Positions 23,867 through 33,336 are shown, counted from the first letter of the stretch. The stretch: DNA of 64,000 bases from Pseudomonadota bacterium (GCA_023458055.1 JAEXAW010000016.1:124001-188000); one strand, 5' to 3'. Program-made: numbers and translations. Notes: generated by a model not told the origin, from the letters alone.

Positions 23867-26269
23867 TCAGAAGCTATAGAACAGACTGAGCACTGCCGAA
23901 CGCGCTTCCCCCAGCGCCGCCCAGCCGCCCGTCACCGCGCCGCTGGTCGCATTTACATTGTTGCGGACGCCGGTGAAATAACGCTCGTTGGTGAAGTTTT
24001 GCACGTTTAGCTGCGCGGTCAGGCCATCCTGAAGCTTGTAGGACAGGAAAGCGCGGTGGATGAGATAATCGGGCACCCGATATTGTGTCCGCTGCACCGC
24101 ATTGGGCGCGTAGGTCGCATAGCTACCCTGATAGGTCAGGCCATAGCCGATCTCGAGGCCGAAGGGCAGGGTATAGCTGGAGTAGAGACTCGCCGCATGG
24201 TTGGGGATTTGCGGCAATTCAGACCCGCGCTGCGGATCGGGGAGCGCGACCGAATTGCCGCAACCGGGGCTACCCGGATTGGCGAGGCAGAAATCAGACA
24301 CACTCTGCAACACCTTGCTCTTAAGATAGGTGTAGTTGCCGAAGAATTTCCACGCAGGCGTGATATTGCCCGAAAGGCCAAGCGCAATCCCGTCAACCCG
24401 CGAGCGGCCATCAAGCACCTGCAGGCTCGAAGGGAGCGAGGGGTCGTTGGACGGGGTGCGATAATTGGTGCGCTCGTTTCGGAAAGCGGCGGCGGTTGCA
24501 AACAACGCGCCGTTCAGCAGTTCGGACTTGATGCCAACTTCATAGCTGCGCGCAGTTTCGGGCGCGACGTCGCACGGATTGGCGGCGCTGGCCGACGCTT
24601 GCACGCCGCAGCCTAAACGCACGGTCGCCGATGACGGTGTCTTCGCATTGGCGATGGCGGCATAGATCGACATTGACTTGACCGGCTTGAACACCGCGCC
24701 GGCACGCCAGGAAAACAGATTTTCATCGCTCACCTGCGGCACCAGTTGCGCTGCCGTCAGCGCCGTCCCGCCCGGCGTCAACACCGGGATGGCGCGGAAA
24801 CGAGCCTTGTTATTTTCATACCGCACCGCACCCGAAAGTTCGAACATATCGTTGATCTCGAGCGTGTCGAACGCATAGATCGCCTTGTTCATGGTCTCCG
24901 ATTTCGACCGCGTGGTTGCCGTGAAATTGGTCGGCCCGGCCCAGTCGGTCTGCGGGTTGGACAGATCAATCGCGGGCACGCTGGCGAGGGCCGACCCGTC
25001 GGCATTGCGCAGGAGTGAGGCGCTGGTGATCGCATAATCTTCCCATGTCAGCGCGCCGCCGATGACCAGCGTGTTGTGCAGACCGCCTTTATCGCCGCTG
25101 ACGATACGCAGGTCAGTCTGGTTGACGATGAGATCATTGACCTGATCGCGAACCAGCCCGCGCGGGCCGGTCGGTGACGGCAGCATCGTGCCCGGATTGA
25201 GCCCCGCCGGACAGGCAAGGCCGATGGTCGCGGCAGCATTGGCTCCGACCGGCTGGCGTCCGGTCGCGCTCAAACAGAAAGTGCCTTGCGGCGCGCTCGT
25301 CACGCTATATTGGCCGACACGCTGCCAGCGGGTGAGGTTGCGCACCGACAGCCCTTCGCTGAACTGGTGGGCAAAGGTCGTGGTCAGCCGGTCAACCGTG
25401 GTTTTTTGCTTATCGAGATTGGCGATACCGAAATAATCGCTGTCATCGACCTCGGCGGGCGGACCATCGTTGATCGCGCTGAGGAAATAGGGAACGCCAT
25501 AGATTGGCGTGTTATTGTCCTCTTGGTGGACATAAGCGAGCGTCAGGCTGGTCGGCCCGGTGACCCCGATCTTGATCGAGGGGGCAACGCCCCAGCGTTT
25601 GTATTTTTCAACGTCACGTCCCGGAACATCGTTGCGGTGGAACACGCCGTTGAGCCGCACCGCGATAAGGTCGTTGAGCTGCTGGTTGCTGTCGATGCTG
25701 GCGCGATAATAATTATCGGTGCCGATGCTCGCTTGTGCGACGGAGAGGTCGCCCTTGCCTGCAACCTTGGAAACAAGATTGACCGATCCGCCGACCGAGC
25801 CGCTCCCCGCCGAAGCGGAATTAGCGCCATTATAGACTTCAATCTGCTGGAGATTGAACGGGTCGGTGCGGCTATATTGCGCGCTGTCGCGGATGCCGTC
25901 GATGGTGATATCATTGTCGGCGGCAAAACCGCGCAGGTTGATCTTGTCGCCATAGCCGCCGCCGCCTTCGCCCGCGCCAAAAGTAATGCCAGGCACCGTC
26001 GCGAGCGCATCGCGCAGGGTGAGGAGATTTTCATCGCGGATGCGCTGCGCGCTGACGACGGTCACGGTCTGCGGCGTGTCAAGGATGGGTGCGGTCGATT
26101 TGGGATTTGCGCCCAGCGCTTCTTCTGCGGCCTTCTGGCCGGTCACAATGATCGCGCTTTGCTCGTCATCAATCGGGTCATTGGCGTGCGCCGCAGGAGC
26201 GGTTGCAAGAAAACCAATAAAGCCCAGAGCCGCGACGGCAGACCGTGAAGCCGAAAATGCATGTGTCAC
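23867..26269 (-). CDS. TonB-dependent siderophore receptor, Fiu/PiuA-like
   Basis: A GTG at 26269 preceded by AAGGGGAAG is preferred; an in-frame ATG at 26308 would start two bases from the Fur-type palindrome and leave no leader. About 800 residues with an export signal ending near APAAHA, an N-terminal plug domain (VTVVSAQRIRDENLLTLRDALATVPG and INLRGFAADNDITIDGIRD) and a 22-strand type barrel finishing in the aromatic C-terminus SLFYSF typical of outer-membrane proteins. The PFNLQQIEVYNGANS segment is typical of catecholate receptors. It should import ferric siderophore using TonB-ExbBD encoded elsewhere. First gene of an iron operon with PiuC and PepSY. Confidence 0.92.
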   Translation of the reverse strand: MTHAFSASRSAVAALGFIGFLATAPAAHANDPIDDEQSAIIVTGQKAAEEALGANPKSTAPILDTPQTVTVVSAQRIRDENLLTLRDALATVPGITFGAGEGGGGYGDKINLRGFAADNDITIDGIRDSAQYSRTDPFNLQQIEVYNGANSASAGSGSVGGSVNLVSKVAGKGDLSVAQASIGTDNYYRASIDSNQQLNDLIAVRLNGVFHRNDVPGRDVEKYKRWGVAPSIKIGVTGPTSLTLAYVHQEDNNTPIYGVPYFLSAINDGPPAEVDDSDYFGIANLDKQKTTVDRLTTTFAHQFSEGLSVRNLTRWQRVGQYSVTSAPQGTFCLSATGRQPVGANAAATIGLACPAGLNPGTMLPSPTGPRGLVRDQVNDLIVNQTDLRIVSGDKGGLHNTLVIGGALTWEDYAITSASLLRNADGSALASVPAIDLSNPQTDWAGPTNFTATTRSKSETMNKAIYAFDTLEINDMFELSGAVRYENNKARFRAIPVLTPGGTALTAAQLVPQVSDENLFSWRAGAVFKPVKSMSIYAAIANAKTPSSATVRLGCGVQASASAANPCDVAPETARSYEVGIKSELLNGALFATAAAFRNERTNYRTPSNDPSLPSSLQVLDGRSRVDGIALGLSGNITPAWKFFGNYTYLKSKVLQSVSDFCLANPGSPGCGNSVALPDPQRGSELPQIPNHAASLYSSYTLPFGLEIGYGLTYQGSYATYAPNAVQRTQYRVPDYLIHRAFLSYKLQDGLTAQLNVQNFTNERYFTGVRNNVNATSGAVTGGWAALGEARSAVLSLFYSF

Positions 26270-26309
26270 AAAAACTTCCCCTTTTATGCAATGATCCGGG
26301 GAGGGCATT

Positions 26310-26356
26310 ATTGCGAATGATTATCAGAGTCAACACTAATGAGAATTATTCGCAAT
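26310..26356 (-). promoter_or_regulatory. Fur-type operator of the iron operon
   Basis: Two 17-base arms, ATTGCGAATGATTATCA and TGAGAATTATTCGCAAT, are near-perfect mirror images across 13 bases and contain AATGATTATCA and GAGAATTATTCGC, close to Fur-box half-sites (GATAATGATAATC). The position directly upstream of the TonB receptor start supports iron-responsive repression. Confidence 0.75.
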
Positions 26357-26448
26357 AAAGGGATAAGGTGTTCACGCCGGGGCTTGGATATGCCGCTAAC
26401 CTGCAGGTAACCATCAGTTGATAGGATCGATGGAAGAGAGGGGGTATC

Positions 26449-27216
26449 ATGCAATTTCAGCGGGCAATTATCTGGGACCTCTTTAGCCGGTTATCTGATG
26501 GTGATCGCTCATGTGTTCTCCAGATGTTACAAAATCCGAATGGCGTGCAGCTGACGTCTTTGGCGTCCGCGCATGATGATTTTTACAAGGCGCTATATGG
26601 TTTCGGCTTTGCAGCACCAGGCGACGTAGATCCCTCTCTCGGCGCGGTAGATATTGTAGGATGGCAGCTTACCGCGCGCGGACGGGAAGAGGTGAAGCGC
26701 GCCTTGCTCGGCGGTATGGTGGATGATGAAGCGGATGCAATTCGGCATAAGAGTGAAGCCACGCTGCTGATGATGACCGCGCGTTTTAGCGCCGCCTATG
26801 CTGCGATTTATCTCGCTGCCATGATTATAAGCTTTATTGCTGCACAATCAGGATGGGACCTCGCTCATAATCAAGTCGTCATCACCGCTGTCTTTTTGGG
26901 TTCAAACCTTGGCGGGCTATATTTTGCATTGGGACGCACAGGGTTTTTCCGACCGTTCGGAAACAAAATTGAAGCTGCAGCACATATTCGATTTGCGAAA
27001 CACAACCGCGTTCGGGCGTGCAGCAGTTTTGCAGCCGCGATCTTCCTTATGTACTTCGTCATCATCACAATCAAAAACGCTACAGGTCTGGCACAAGCTT
27101 CTGGCCAGCCTTCGTCCGCTGCAGGCGTTCTTCTCACGCTGATATCTGTCGGGGTCTGCTGGCTGATCTACCCCCAGATGGCAGATTATGTGGCAAAGCA
27201 AGAACGCATCGCTTAA
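26449..27216 (+). CDS. Hypothetical membrane protein
   Basis: A 255-residue protein starting behind a GAGGGGG ribosome-binding site. Residues 1-110 are soluble and slightly acidic, with LTARGREEVKRALLGG reminiscent of winged-helix or linker DNA-binding proteins but too weak to call. Four hydrophobic segments follow, about 113-133, 143-162, 187-205 and 228-245. The base composition is somewhat less GC-rich than neighbouring genes, and codon use includes more A/T-ending codons. Its stop TAA overlaps the stop of the opposing ribbon-helix-helix gene. No family recognised. Confidence 0.7.
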   Translation: MQFQRAIIWDLFSRLSDGDRSCVLQMLQNPNGVQLTSLASAHDDFYKALYGFGFAAPGDVDPSLGAVDIVGWQLTARGREEVKRALLGGMVDDEADAIRHKSEATLLMMTARFSAAYAAIYLAAMIISFIAAQSGWDLAHNQVVITAVFLGSNLGGLYFALGRTGFFRPFGNKIEAAAHIRFAKHNRVRACSSFAAAIFLMYFVIITIKNATGLAQASGQPSSAAGVLLTLISVGVCWLIYPQMADYVAKQERIA

Positions 27217-27479
27217 TCCCGTGGCGGAGCGACACGGGATTGTGCCATCAGCCACAAGCGGACCGCTCCCGCAAGTCCGGGGGGATCGGAGGCCTCAAGC
27301 CTTGCAGCATCAATTTGCGCTATGAGTGCGTTGAGCGGCAGGCCCCTTACGGTCGCCGCTTCCAGCAATGCGTCCCAAAATAGCGGCTCAAGCGTGATTG
27401 ATGTCTGGTGCCCGGCAATGGTCACGCTGCGCTTCACGGGAAGGTGATAGAATGAGGAGGGCGGCGTATCCGGCATCAT
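27213..27479 (-). CDS. Ribbon-helix-helix domain protein
   Basis: An 88-residue protein with the RHH_4 pattern: KRSVTIAGHQTSITLEPLFWDALLEAATVRGLPLNALIAQID, a beta strand followed by two helices (residues about 16-57). Such small proteins are common in alphaproteobacteria and are presumed DNA-binding dimers. The ATG at 27479 is followed by a second ATG; either could be used. Its last codon overlaps the convergent membrane-protein gene by four bases through a shared TTAA. Target unknown. Confidence 0.72.
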   Translation of the reverse strand: MMPDTPPSSFYHLPVKRSVTIAGHQTSITLEPLFWDALLEAATVRGLPLNALIAQIDAARLEASDPPGLAGAVRLWLMAQSRVAPPRD

Positions 27480-27573
27480 AGGCCGCTTTATAGAAAGTAT
27501 CGGGTTTTGTCGAAGCAGTGGGAGCGGAAGAGCGCGGTAACCGGGTTTGAATCAGCCCGCGCCCCTTTCTTCT

Positions 27574-28296
27574 TCAATACATATGCTGCCCGCCGTTAAT
27601 GCTCATGGTCGAGCCGGTGACGAAGCCTGCATCTTCCGAACAGAGGAAGGCGACGCCGCGCGCGATTTCTTCCGCATGGCCAAGGCGGCCGACCGGAATT
27701 TTGGCGACGATCTTTTCGAGCACCGGTTCGGGCACGGCGGCGACCATGTCGGTGTCGATATAGCCCGGCGCGATGGCATTGACGGTAACGCCTTTTTTCG
27801 CGCCTTCCTGAGCCAATGCTTTGGTGAAGCCATGAATGCCCGATTTCGCGGCGGCATAGTTGACCTGACCATATTGGCCGGCCTGCCCGTTGATCGATCC
27901 GATATTGACGATCCGGCCCCAGCCGCGTTCGGCCATGCCCGGGAAGGTGGCCTTGGCCATGTTGAAGCAGCCGCCAAGATTGACGCGCATCACATCATTC
28001 CAATCATCAAAGCTCATCCGCGCCAATGTTCCGTCGCGGGTGATCCCGGCATTGTTGACGACCACGTCAATCGGGCCCAATTCTTCGGCGATCTGCGCGC
28101 AGCCTTTTTGGCACGCGTCATAATCACCCACGTCCCATTTATAGGTTTTGATACCGGTGCGATCGGTAAATTCCTTGGCCTTTTCGTCGTTGCCCGCATA
28201 GTTGGCGGCGACGGTATAGCCCAGATCCTTGAGTGCCAGGCTGATCGCCTCGCCAATACCGCGTGATCCTCCGGTAACCACAGCGACTCGTGCCAT
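27574..28296 (-). CDS. phaB: Acetoacetyl-CoA reductase
   Basis: A 240-residue short-chain dehydrogenase behind a strong GAGAGGAG ribosome-binding site. NADPH-binding TGGSRGIG at residues 8-15, NNAGITRDGTL from 81, catalytic S134, Y147 and K151 (NYAAAK), and the C-terminal TGSTMSINGGQHMY that is characteristic of PhaB enzymes. It reduces acetoacetyl-CoA to (R)-3-hydroxybutyryl-CoA for polyhydroxybutyrate synthesis. The phaA thiolase and phaC synthase are not in the window. The closely related FabG is the alternative, but the C-terminus favours PhaB. Confidence 0.9.
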   Translation of the reverse strand: MARVAVVTGGSRGIGEAISLALKDLGYTVAANYAGNDEKAKEFTDRTGIKTYKWDVGDYDACQKGCAQIAEELGPIDVVVNNAGITRDGTLARMSFDDWNDVMRVNLGGCFNMAKATFPGMAERGWGRIVNIGSINGQAGQYGQVNYAAAKSGIHGFTKALAQEGAKKGVTVNAIAPGYIDTDMVAAVPEPVLEKIVAKIPVGRLGHAEEIARGVAFLCSEDAGFVTGSTMSINGGQHMY

Positions 28297-28382
28297 ATTT
28301 CAGTCTCCTCTCTATATTTGTAACCAGACTAATCAGCGCATCGCAAAGCGCAAGGTTCCGGAAACGGAAAGGACGGATAAAC

Positions 28383-29363
28383 TTACGTATGTATTGAAGA
28401 ATTGCCGGTCAAAGTATCGCGGATGAGCTGTTCCATCATGTCCATGCCGGGCGGCGATGCATTGAGGCAGGGGAGGTAGGCGAAGTCGCTCCCGCCCGCT
28501 GCGAGAAACTGGTCGCGGCCGCGCAGCGCCAACTCTTCCAAGGTTTCGAGGCAATCGGCGGAAAAGCCCGGCGCAACAATCGCGACCTTGCGGATGCCTT
28601 CGTCCGCGAGCTCGCCGAGCACCGCATCGGTATAAGGCTGCAACCATTTTTCGGCGCCGAAGCGTGATTGGAAGCTCACCATAACCGGCTGGCCCAAGCG
28701 TTCGGCCAGCAGATCGGCGGTGCGCAGGCAATGATCATAATAAGGATCGCCCTTGCGCCGCGTGCGTTCCGGCATGCCGTGGAAACTGGCGATCAGCCGC
28801 TCGGGCACAAAGGGTAGCGCGGCGAGCGATGCGGTGATGCTTTGCGCCAGCGCATCAATATAGGCGGGCGCTTCATAATAGGGTGCGAGCCAGCGCAGTT
28901 CCGGCTTCCAGCCGAGGCGCTTTAGAATGCGGTGCACCTCATCTTCAACCGTCGCGGTCGTCGCAGTGCAATATTGCGGATAGAGCGGGGCGACCAGCAA
29001 TTGCGTAACCCCCGCATCGCGCAGCGCGGTCAACCGGTCGAGCAAGGAGGGTTTGCCATAGCGCATCGCATAATCAACATGCGCCTCCGTCCCCAACCGC
29101 TCGGCCAAGGCGTGCGCCTGTTCGCGGGTTATGGCGAGGAGGGGAGACCCGGCCTCCGACCAGATTTGGGCATAGGCTTCGGCGGATTTCGCCGGGCGGG
29201 AGCGCAGCACGAATAACCGCAGGATCGGCTGCCAGATGATCGGCGGCAGCGATACCACGCGCCGGTCGGACAAAAACTCCTTGAGGTAGCGGCGCACCGC
29301 CTCTTCTTCGGGCGCATCGGGCGTCCCCAAATTGACGAGCAGAACAGCGGGTTTATCGATCAT
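28383..29363 (-). CDS. hemH: Ferrochelatase
   Basis: A 326-residue enzyme, usual bacterial length, that inserts ferrous iron into protoporphyrin IX in the last step of heme synthesis. Visible family marks: VLLVNLGTPDAPEEEAVRRYL at the N-terminus, LVAPLYPQYCTATTATVED in the middle, LIASFHGMPERTRRKGDPY with the active-site histidine, and MVSFQSRFGAEKWLQPYTD near the end. The start overlaps the stop of the upstream molybdopterin protein as TGATG, so translation is probably coupled although the functions are unrelated. Confidence 0.95.
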   Translation of the reverse strand: MIDKPAVLLVNLGTPDAPEEEAVRRYLKEFLSDRRVVSLPPIIWQPILRLFVLRSRPAKSAEAYAQIWSEAGSPLLAITREQAHALAERLGTEAHVDYAMRYGKPSLLDRLTALRDAGVTQLLVAPLYPQYCTATTATVEDEVHRILKRLGWKPELRWLAPYYEAPAYIDALAQSITASLAALPFVPERLIASFHGMPERTRRKGDPYYDHCLRTADLLAERLGQPVMVSFQSRFGAEKWLQPYTDAVLGELADEGIRKVAIVAPGFSADCLETLEELALRGRDQFLAAGGSDFAYLPCLNASPPGMDMMEQLIRDTLTGNSSIHT

Positions 29364-31672
29364 CAGGTGGTCGGCTTGAGGCTGAAGGGAAGGCGGCGCA
29401 TGCGCTGCCCGGTCGCGCTGAAATAGGCACCGGCGAGCGCGGGCGCAACCGCAGGCACGCCAAGTTCGCTGACACCACCAGAGGCTTCATTGGACGGGAT
29501 AAGTTCGACCAATATTTCCGGCGTCTGGTCAAGCCGGGGCAGGCGCAATCCGCCGAGCGTTCGCACATTGGCGAGGCCGCGTTCATAACCGGTGGTCGCA
29601 CCCAGCGCTGCGGCAAGGCCGAAGATCAGGCCCCCTTCGATTTGCTGGCGCACCAGCCCTGAATTGACCATGCGGCCGACATCGACCGCCGCGGCGATGC
29701 GTTCAACGCGAAAGCCCCGCTCGGTCGGGTGCGCGGCGACCATCACCGCAATATAGCTCCCGCGCATGGCATGGCACGCAATGCCTTGGCCCGCGCCCTT
29801 GCTGCCGCCATCCCAGCCGCCCAGCATACTGGCATGGGTAAGACAGCGCGCCATACGCGGCTGGTCCATCAGCATTTGCAGGCGATAGCTCATCGGATCG
29901 AGCGGGGATTTCGCGGCCATTTCATCGATAAAACATTCGGTGAAGAAGCAGGTGTAGCTGTCCGCCTGCCCGCGCCAATGGCCGACGGGGAGCCCGATAT
30001 CGGCGCTGTGATAATCGACCGCCCGGTTGGGAATTGCATAAATGGGAAGACCCCCGCGCACCGCATGGGCGTCGGATTTCCCGGCAGCATCGGCCATCGC
30101 ATCTTGCGCAGCCTCGCCATCCATCACGCGCGCTTGCCATTCATGATAGCCCGGTGCCGCCGCGATATCGGCTTTGAGCCCGTGGATATTATATGCGGTA
30201 TCAAGCGTCGCGGTCATTTTGGCGCGCGCCGGACTGCGCGGGCGATCCTGCAATATTTCTTCGGCGCGCGACCAGATGAGTTGCACCGGCTTTCCCGTTT
30301 CAACCGCAAGCGTGGCCGCCTGTACAGCCACATCATGCTCGAACCCGATACCATGATGTCCGCCCGCCATCGTCGGAAGCAGCGTCACTTTATTGGGCGC
30401 ATATCCGATCGCAGCCGCAACGGCGGCGCGGCAGGCGGTCGGGGCCTGCGTCGCAACCCAAAGCTGCAGATGGCCGTCCTTGACCTGCGCCGTCGCGGTG
30501 CGGGTTTCGAGCGTTGCATGAAGCGCGGGCGCGACCTCATAGGTGGAACTCAGCAGCGGGCGACCATCGAACGCTTCGTCGATGTCGCCAAGCTCGTCGA
30601 TCCGCGTGCCCCCTTCTGCAAGCGCGCTCCTCAGCCCCTTCTCGATCCGCGCGCTGCTGGCGAGCCCGCCGCGCGTTTCGAAGGTCGGGGCGAGCTTGTC
30701 CAACGCCTTGTTGGCAATCCACCAGCTGGTTGCGGTGACGGCAACCCAATCCGGTCTTTCAATAATGCCGAGAACACCCGGCACCGCTTTTGCGCCTTTG
30801 CGATCCAGCGCGGTAAGGCGGTTACGCCCCAATGGCCCTTGTCGCACCGAAGCATAGATCAGGCCGGGGAGGCGGATGTCGCCGGCAAAGACGGGACTGC
30901 CATCGACCTTGGCAGGACCATCCAGCCGGGCGAGGTCTTTGCCGTAGAGGCTGTCGGGGCCAACATCGCGCAAGAGGATTTGGTAGGGGAGGTCGAACTG
31001 TGCGGCTTCGGCGGCAAGCTCGGCAAAGCGCAGGCGCTGGCTCTTGCCGGAACCGACGACAAAGCCGCGATCAACCCGCAATGCTTGCCAATCCGCACCC
31101 CAACGTTTGGCCGCCGCTTTTTGCAGCAAGATACGCGCCGCCGCGCCTGCTTCACGATAAGCCAATTCGAATGCGCGGATCGAGGTCGAACCGCCGGTCA
31201 GCATGACCGCGCCGCGGCGGGCATCTTCTTCGATGATCCAGCTGCGCGCATTTGCGACAAATTCGGGAACATAACTGCGCGGCGTGACCAATTCGGCATC
31301 TTCATCCACCAGCAAGCGGTTGGCATAAACCGGATGGATCGGCGCCGGGTGCACGGCGACCGTGCGCCAATCCGCGCCCAATTCATCCGCCAATATTTGC
31401 GGGAGCGCTGTCGTCACCCCTTGCCCATATTCAGTTTGCGGGACCACGACCGCAATCTGCCCGTCAGCCCCAATTTTGACGAAGGGGTTGAAAATCGTCT
31501 CGCCCTTGGCGGCGTTGAGATTGGGATCCCACTGCCGCGGCCACAGCGCGAAACCGATGAGGAGGCCCGCGCCGACACCGCCCCCGATCAGGAGTTGTCG
31601 GCGGTTGACGCTGTAATGCAGCCGGTCCGCGAGACTTGGCTTCCTATTCCGGATATCAGAGAAACGCGCCAT
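29363..31672 (-). CDS. Molybdopterin-binding hydroxylase large subunit, IorB-like
   Basis: A 769-residue protein with an N-terminal segment NRRQLLIGGGVGAGLLIGFAL (residues 23-43) that looks like a twin-arginine export signal or anchor. The mature part matches the molybdenum cofactor-binding subunit of isoquinoline 1-oxidoreductase/aldehyde dehydrogenase enzymes: VVPQTEYGQGVTTALPQILA, LIWSRAEEILQDRPRSPARA and AAVDVGRMVNSGLVRQQIEGG. The partner 2Fe-2S subunit (IorA type) normally next to it is absent from the window. The substrate is unknown. Starts behind an AGGAG site and overlaps hemH downstream. Confidence 0.85.
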   Translation of the reverse strand: MARFSDIRNRKPSLADRLHYSVNRRQLLIGGGVGAGLLIGFALWPRQWDPNLNAAKGETIFNPFVKIGADGQIAVVVPQTEYGQGVTTALPQILADELGADWRTVAVHPAPIHPVYANRLLVDEDAELVTPRSYVPEFVANARSWIIEEDARRGAVMLTGGSTSIRAFELAYREAGAAARILLQKAAAKRWGADWQALRVDRGFVVGSGKSQRLRFAELAAEAAQFDLPYQILLRDVGPDSLYGKDLARLDGPAKVDGSPVFAGDIRLPGLIYASVRQGPLGRNRLTALDRKGAKAVPGVLGIIERPDWVAVTATSWWIANKALDKLAPTFETRGGLASSARIEKGLRSALAEGGTRIDELGDIDEAFDGRPLLSSTYEVAPALHATLETRTATAQVKDGHLQLWVATQAPTACRAAVAAAIGYAPNKVTLLPTMAGGHHGIGFEHDVAVQAATLAVETGKPVQLIWSRAEEILQDRPRSPARAKMTATLDTAYNIHGLKADIAAAPGYHEWQARVMDGEAAQDAMADAAGKSDAHAVRGGLPIYAIPNRAVDYHSADIGLPVGHWRGQADSYTCFFTECFIDEMAAKSPLDPMSYRLQMLMDQPRMARCLTHASMLGGWDGGSKGAGQGIACHAMRGSYIAVMVAAHPTERGFRVERIAAAVDVGRMVNSGLVRQQIEGGLIFGLAAALGATTGYERGLANVRTLGGLRLPRLDQTPEILVELIPSNEASGGVSELGVPAVAPALAGAYFSATGQRMRRLPFSLKPTT

Positions 31673-31785
31673 CGGCTCCTGATAGCGGGCGCAAAATTGC
31701 GGTCAATGGGGAAGCCAGCAAAGGACCATAATAATCAAAGATTAACCGAATCTGCTTATCATATCGCGTAATGGAGGGTAAACTT

Positions 31786-32871
31786 ATGAACAGTGGATCG
31801 AGGGGTGGATTTGGACGGAGGACGAACTTGGAAGCGCCGCCTTCCTATCCCCGTTCATCGCCTGGAGGTCCGGCTGGACTGACCCCTCCGTCCGGAATTT
31901 TTGCCCCACCAAGCCCGGTGGCCCGTGCGCCTATGGCTGAAGACTTGGCGTCGCCCCCGCCATATGCGCCTGCAATGGCTTCAGCGGCATCGCGCGACTC
32001 TGGCATGTTGCCGCGCTTCCGGATTGCCGGTCAGCCCACGCAATATGTCGAAATCGAACTACAGCCCGGCGAAATGATTTACGTCGAACCCGGCGCGATG
32101 ATCTGGAAGGATGCGGACATTGTCGCGCGGGTCCGCCTCGATGGAGACGCGGGCGACGGCATAGCGCGTAAGGTGATGACTGCCGCCCGTAACCTGGCTA
32201 CCGGCGAAGATTTGATGGTCACTGAATTTCACAATGAATCAACCATCCGCCCCGCCACCATTGCATTGGGCGGATCGGCGCCAGGGACGATTATAGCCAT
32301 CAATCTTGAGGGCGGACACCGCACTATCATCTGCCAGAACGGTGCCATTCTCGCTTCGACTGAGGACGTGTCCGCCGATCCTTATGCGACACATAATTTT
32401 GGCCCCGGACGGCTCGCTCGTCTGGCATCCAATGAAGATTTCCTCCTGCAAAAGGTCAGCGGCACAGGTCTCGTCTTCCTCTTTTCTGAAGGCGGCGTAA
32501 TTGAAAGGTCGCTAGGCCCCACGGACCGGATTCATGTCGAACCGGGCTATGTCGTTGCTTTCGAAGCGGTGGTCAGCATGAGCGCGGTCTTTGGCGAAAG
32601 TCTGGGCACGATGCTGATGGGCGGCGAGGGCATGGCCTATAGCGAATTGGAGGGGCCGGGGCGGGTGTGGATCCAGACGATGAAGACGAACGGCGCGGAC
32701 GACGGCGAATCATCAGGGAACATCGTGAGCATGGCGACTGGTGCGGCCGCAGGTGCAGCGATGAGCGCAACCACGCAGTATTCGAAGGAATTGGGGCGTG
32801 ACCTGCTGAACGGCGGCGATCCGATCGCGGGCATTTCGGATGTGCTCGGCGGCTGGTTTGACAATAAGTAA
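31786..32871 (+). CDS. TIGR00266/AIM24 family protein
   Basis: The ATG at 31786 follows a GGAGG site at suitable spacing and is preferred to the in-frame ATG at 31771, which forms part of that site. About 361 residues. The first 85 are proline/serine-rich and look unstructured. The remainder is the TIGR00266 domain, with QPTQYVEIELQPGEMIYVEPGAMIW and DLLLQKVSGTGLVFLF-like blocks (here EDFLLQKVSGTGLVFLFSEGG), VEPGYVVAFEA and a glycine-rich tail. AIM24-family proteins are beta-rich and their bacterial role is unclear. Divergent from the molybdopterin gene. Confidence 0.83.
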   Translation: MNSGSRGGFGRRTNLEAPPSYPRSSPGGPAGLTPPSGIFAPPSPVARAPMAEDLASPPPYAPAMASAASRDSGMLPRFRIAGQPTQYVEIELQPGEMIYVEPGAMIWKDADIVARVRLDGDAGDGIARKVMTAARNLATGEDLMVTEFHNESTIRPATIALGGSAPGTIIAINLEGGHRTIICQNGAILASTEDVSADPYATHNFGPGRLARLASNEDFLLQKVSGTGLVFLFSEGGVIERSLGPTDRIHVEPGYVVAFEAVVSMSAVFGESLGTMLMGGEGMAYSELEGPGRVWIQTMKTNGADDGESSGNIVSMATGAAAGAAMSATTQYSKELGRDLLNGGDPIAGISDVLGGWFDNK

Positions 32872-32901
32872 GGTTAGGCCTCTAAGGCAGCAGCCGATGC
32901 G

Positions 32902-33324
32902 TCAGCGCATCAACCCCAACCGCGGGATTTCGATCTTGGGGCAGCGGTCCATGACCACTTTGAGGCCAGCCGTCTCGGCACGCTCGGCGGCGTCTTCGTT
33001 GATCACGCCCATTTGCAGCCAGACCGATTTGGCACCGTGGCCGACAGCATCATCGACGACCCCGCCGGCGGCTTCGGAATTGCGGAAAATGTCCACCATA
33101 TCGACCGGCGGATGGATCGCGGCGAGCGATTCTGCGACCGGTTGCCCCAATATCTCCTGTCCCGCCAAACCGGGATTGACCGGGATCACCTCATAGCCCT
33201 GATCAATCAGGAAGCGCATCACGCCATAGCTTGGCCGCTCGGGCTTGTTCGATGCGCCGACCACGGCGATGCGGCGGGTTTCTTTGAGCAAGGTTGCGAT
33301 GTCGTCGGCTTGTTCGAGCGGCAT
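32902..33324 (-). CDS. CoA-binding domain protein, YccU-like
   Basis: A 140-residue Rossmann-type protein with an AGGAG ribosome-binding site. TRRIAVVGASNKPERPSYGVMRFL (about residues 14-37) is the nucleotide/CoA-binding start, followed by VIPVNPGLAGQEILGQPV and DIFRNSEAAGGVVDDAV. These are the standard blocks of the CoA_binding_2 family. The length matches. Its function in bacteria is not established. Twelve bases downstream of mrp on the same strand, hence probably one operon. Confidence 0.88.
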   Translation of the reverse strand: MPLEQADDIATLLKETRRIAVVGASNKPERPSYGVMRFLIDQGYEVIPVNPGLAGQEILGQPVAESLAAIHPPVDMVDIFRNSEAAGGVVDDAVGHGAKSVWLQMGVINEDAAERAETAGLKVVMDRCPKIEIPRLGLMR

Positions 33325-33336
33325 GAGGGACTCCTG

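Noticed and set aside
29729..31771. 680-codon open frame on the plus strand opposite the molybdopterin gene
   Set aside because: Shadow frame; composition rich in Arg/His/Ala as expected of antisense translation, and the opposite strand encodes a clear enzyme.
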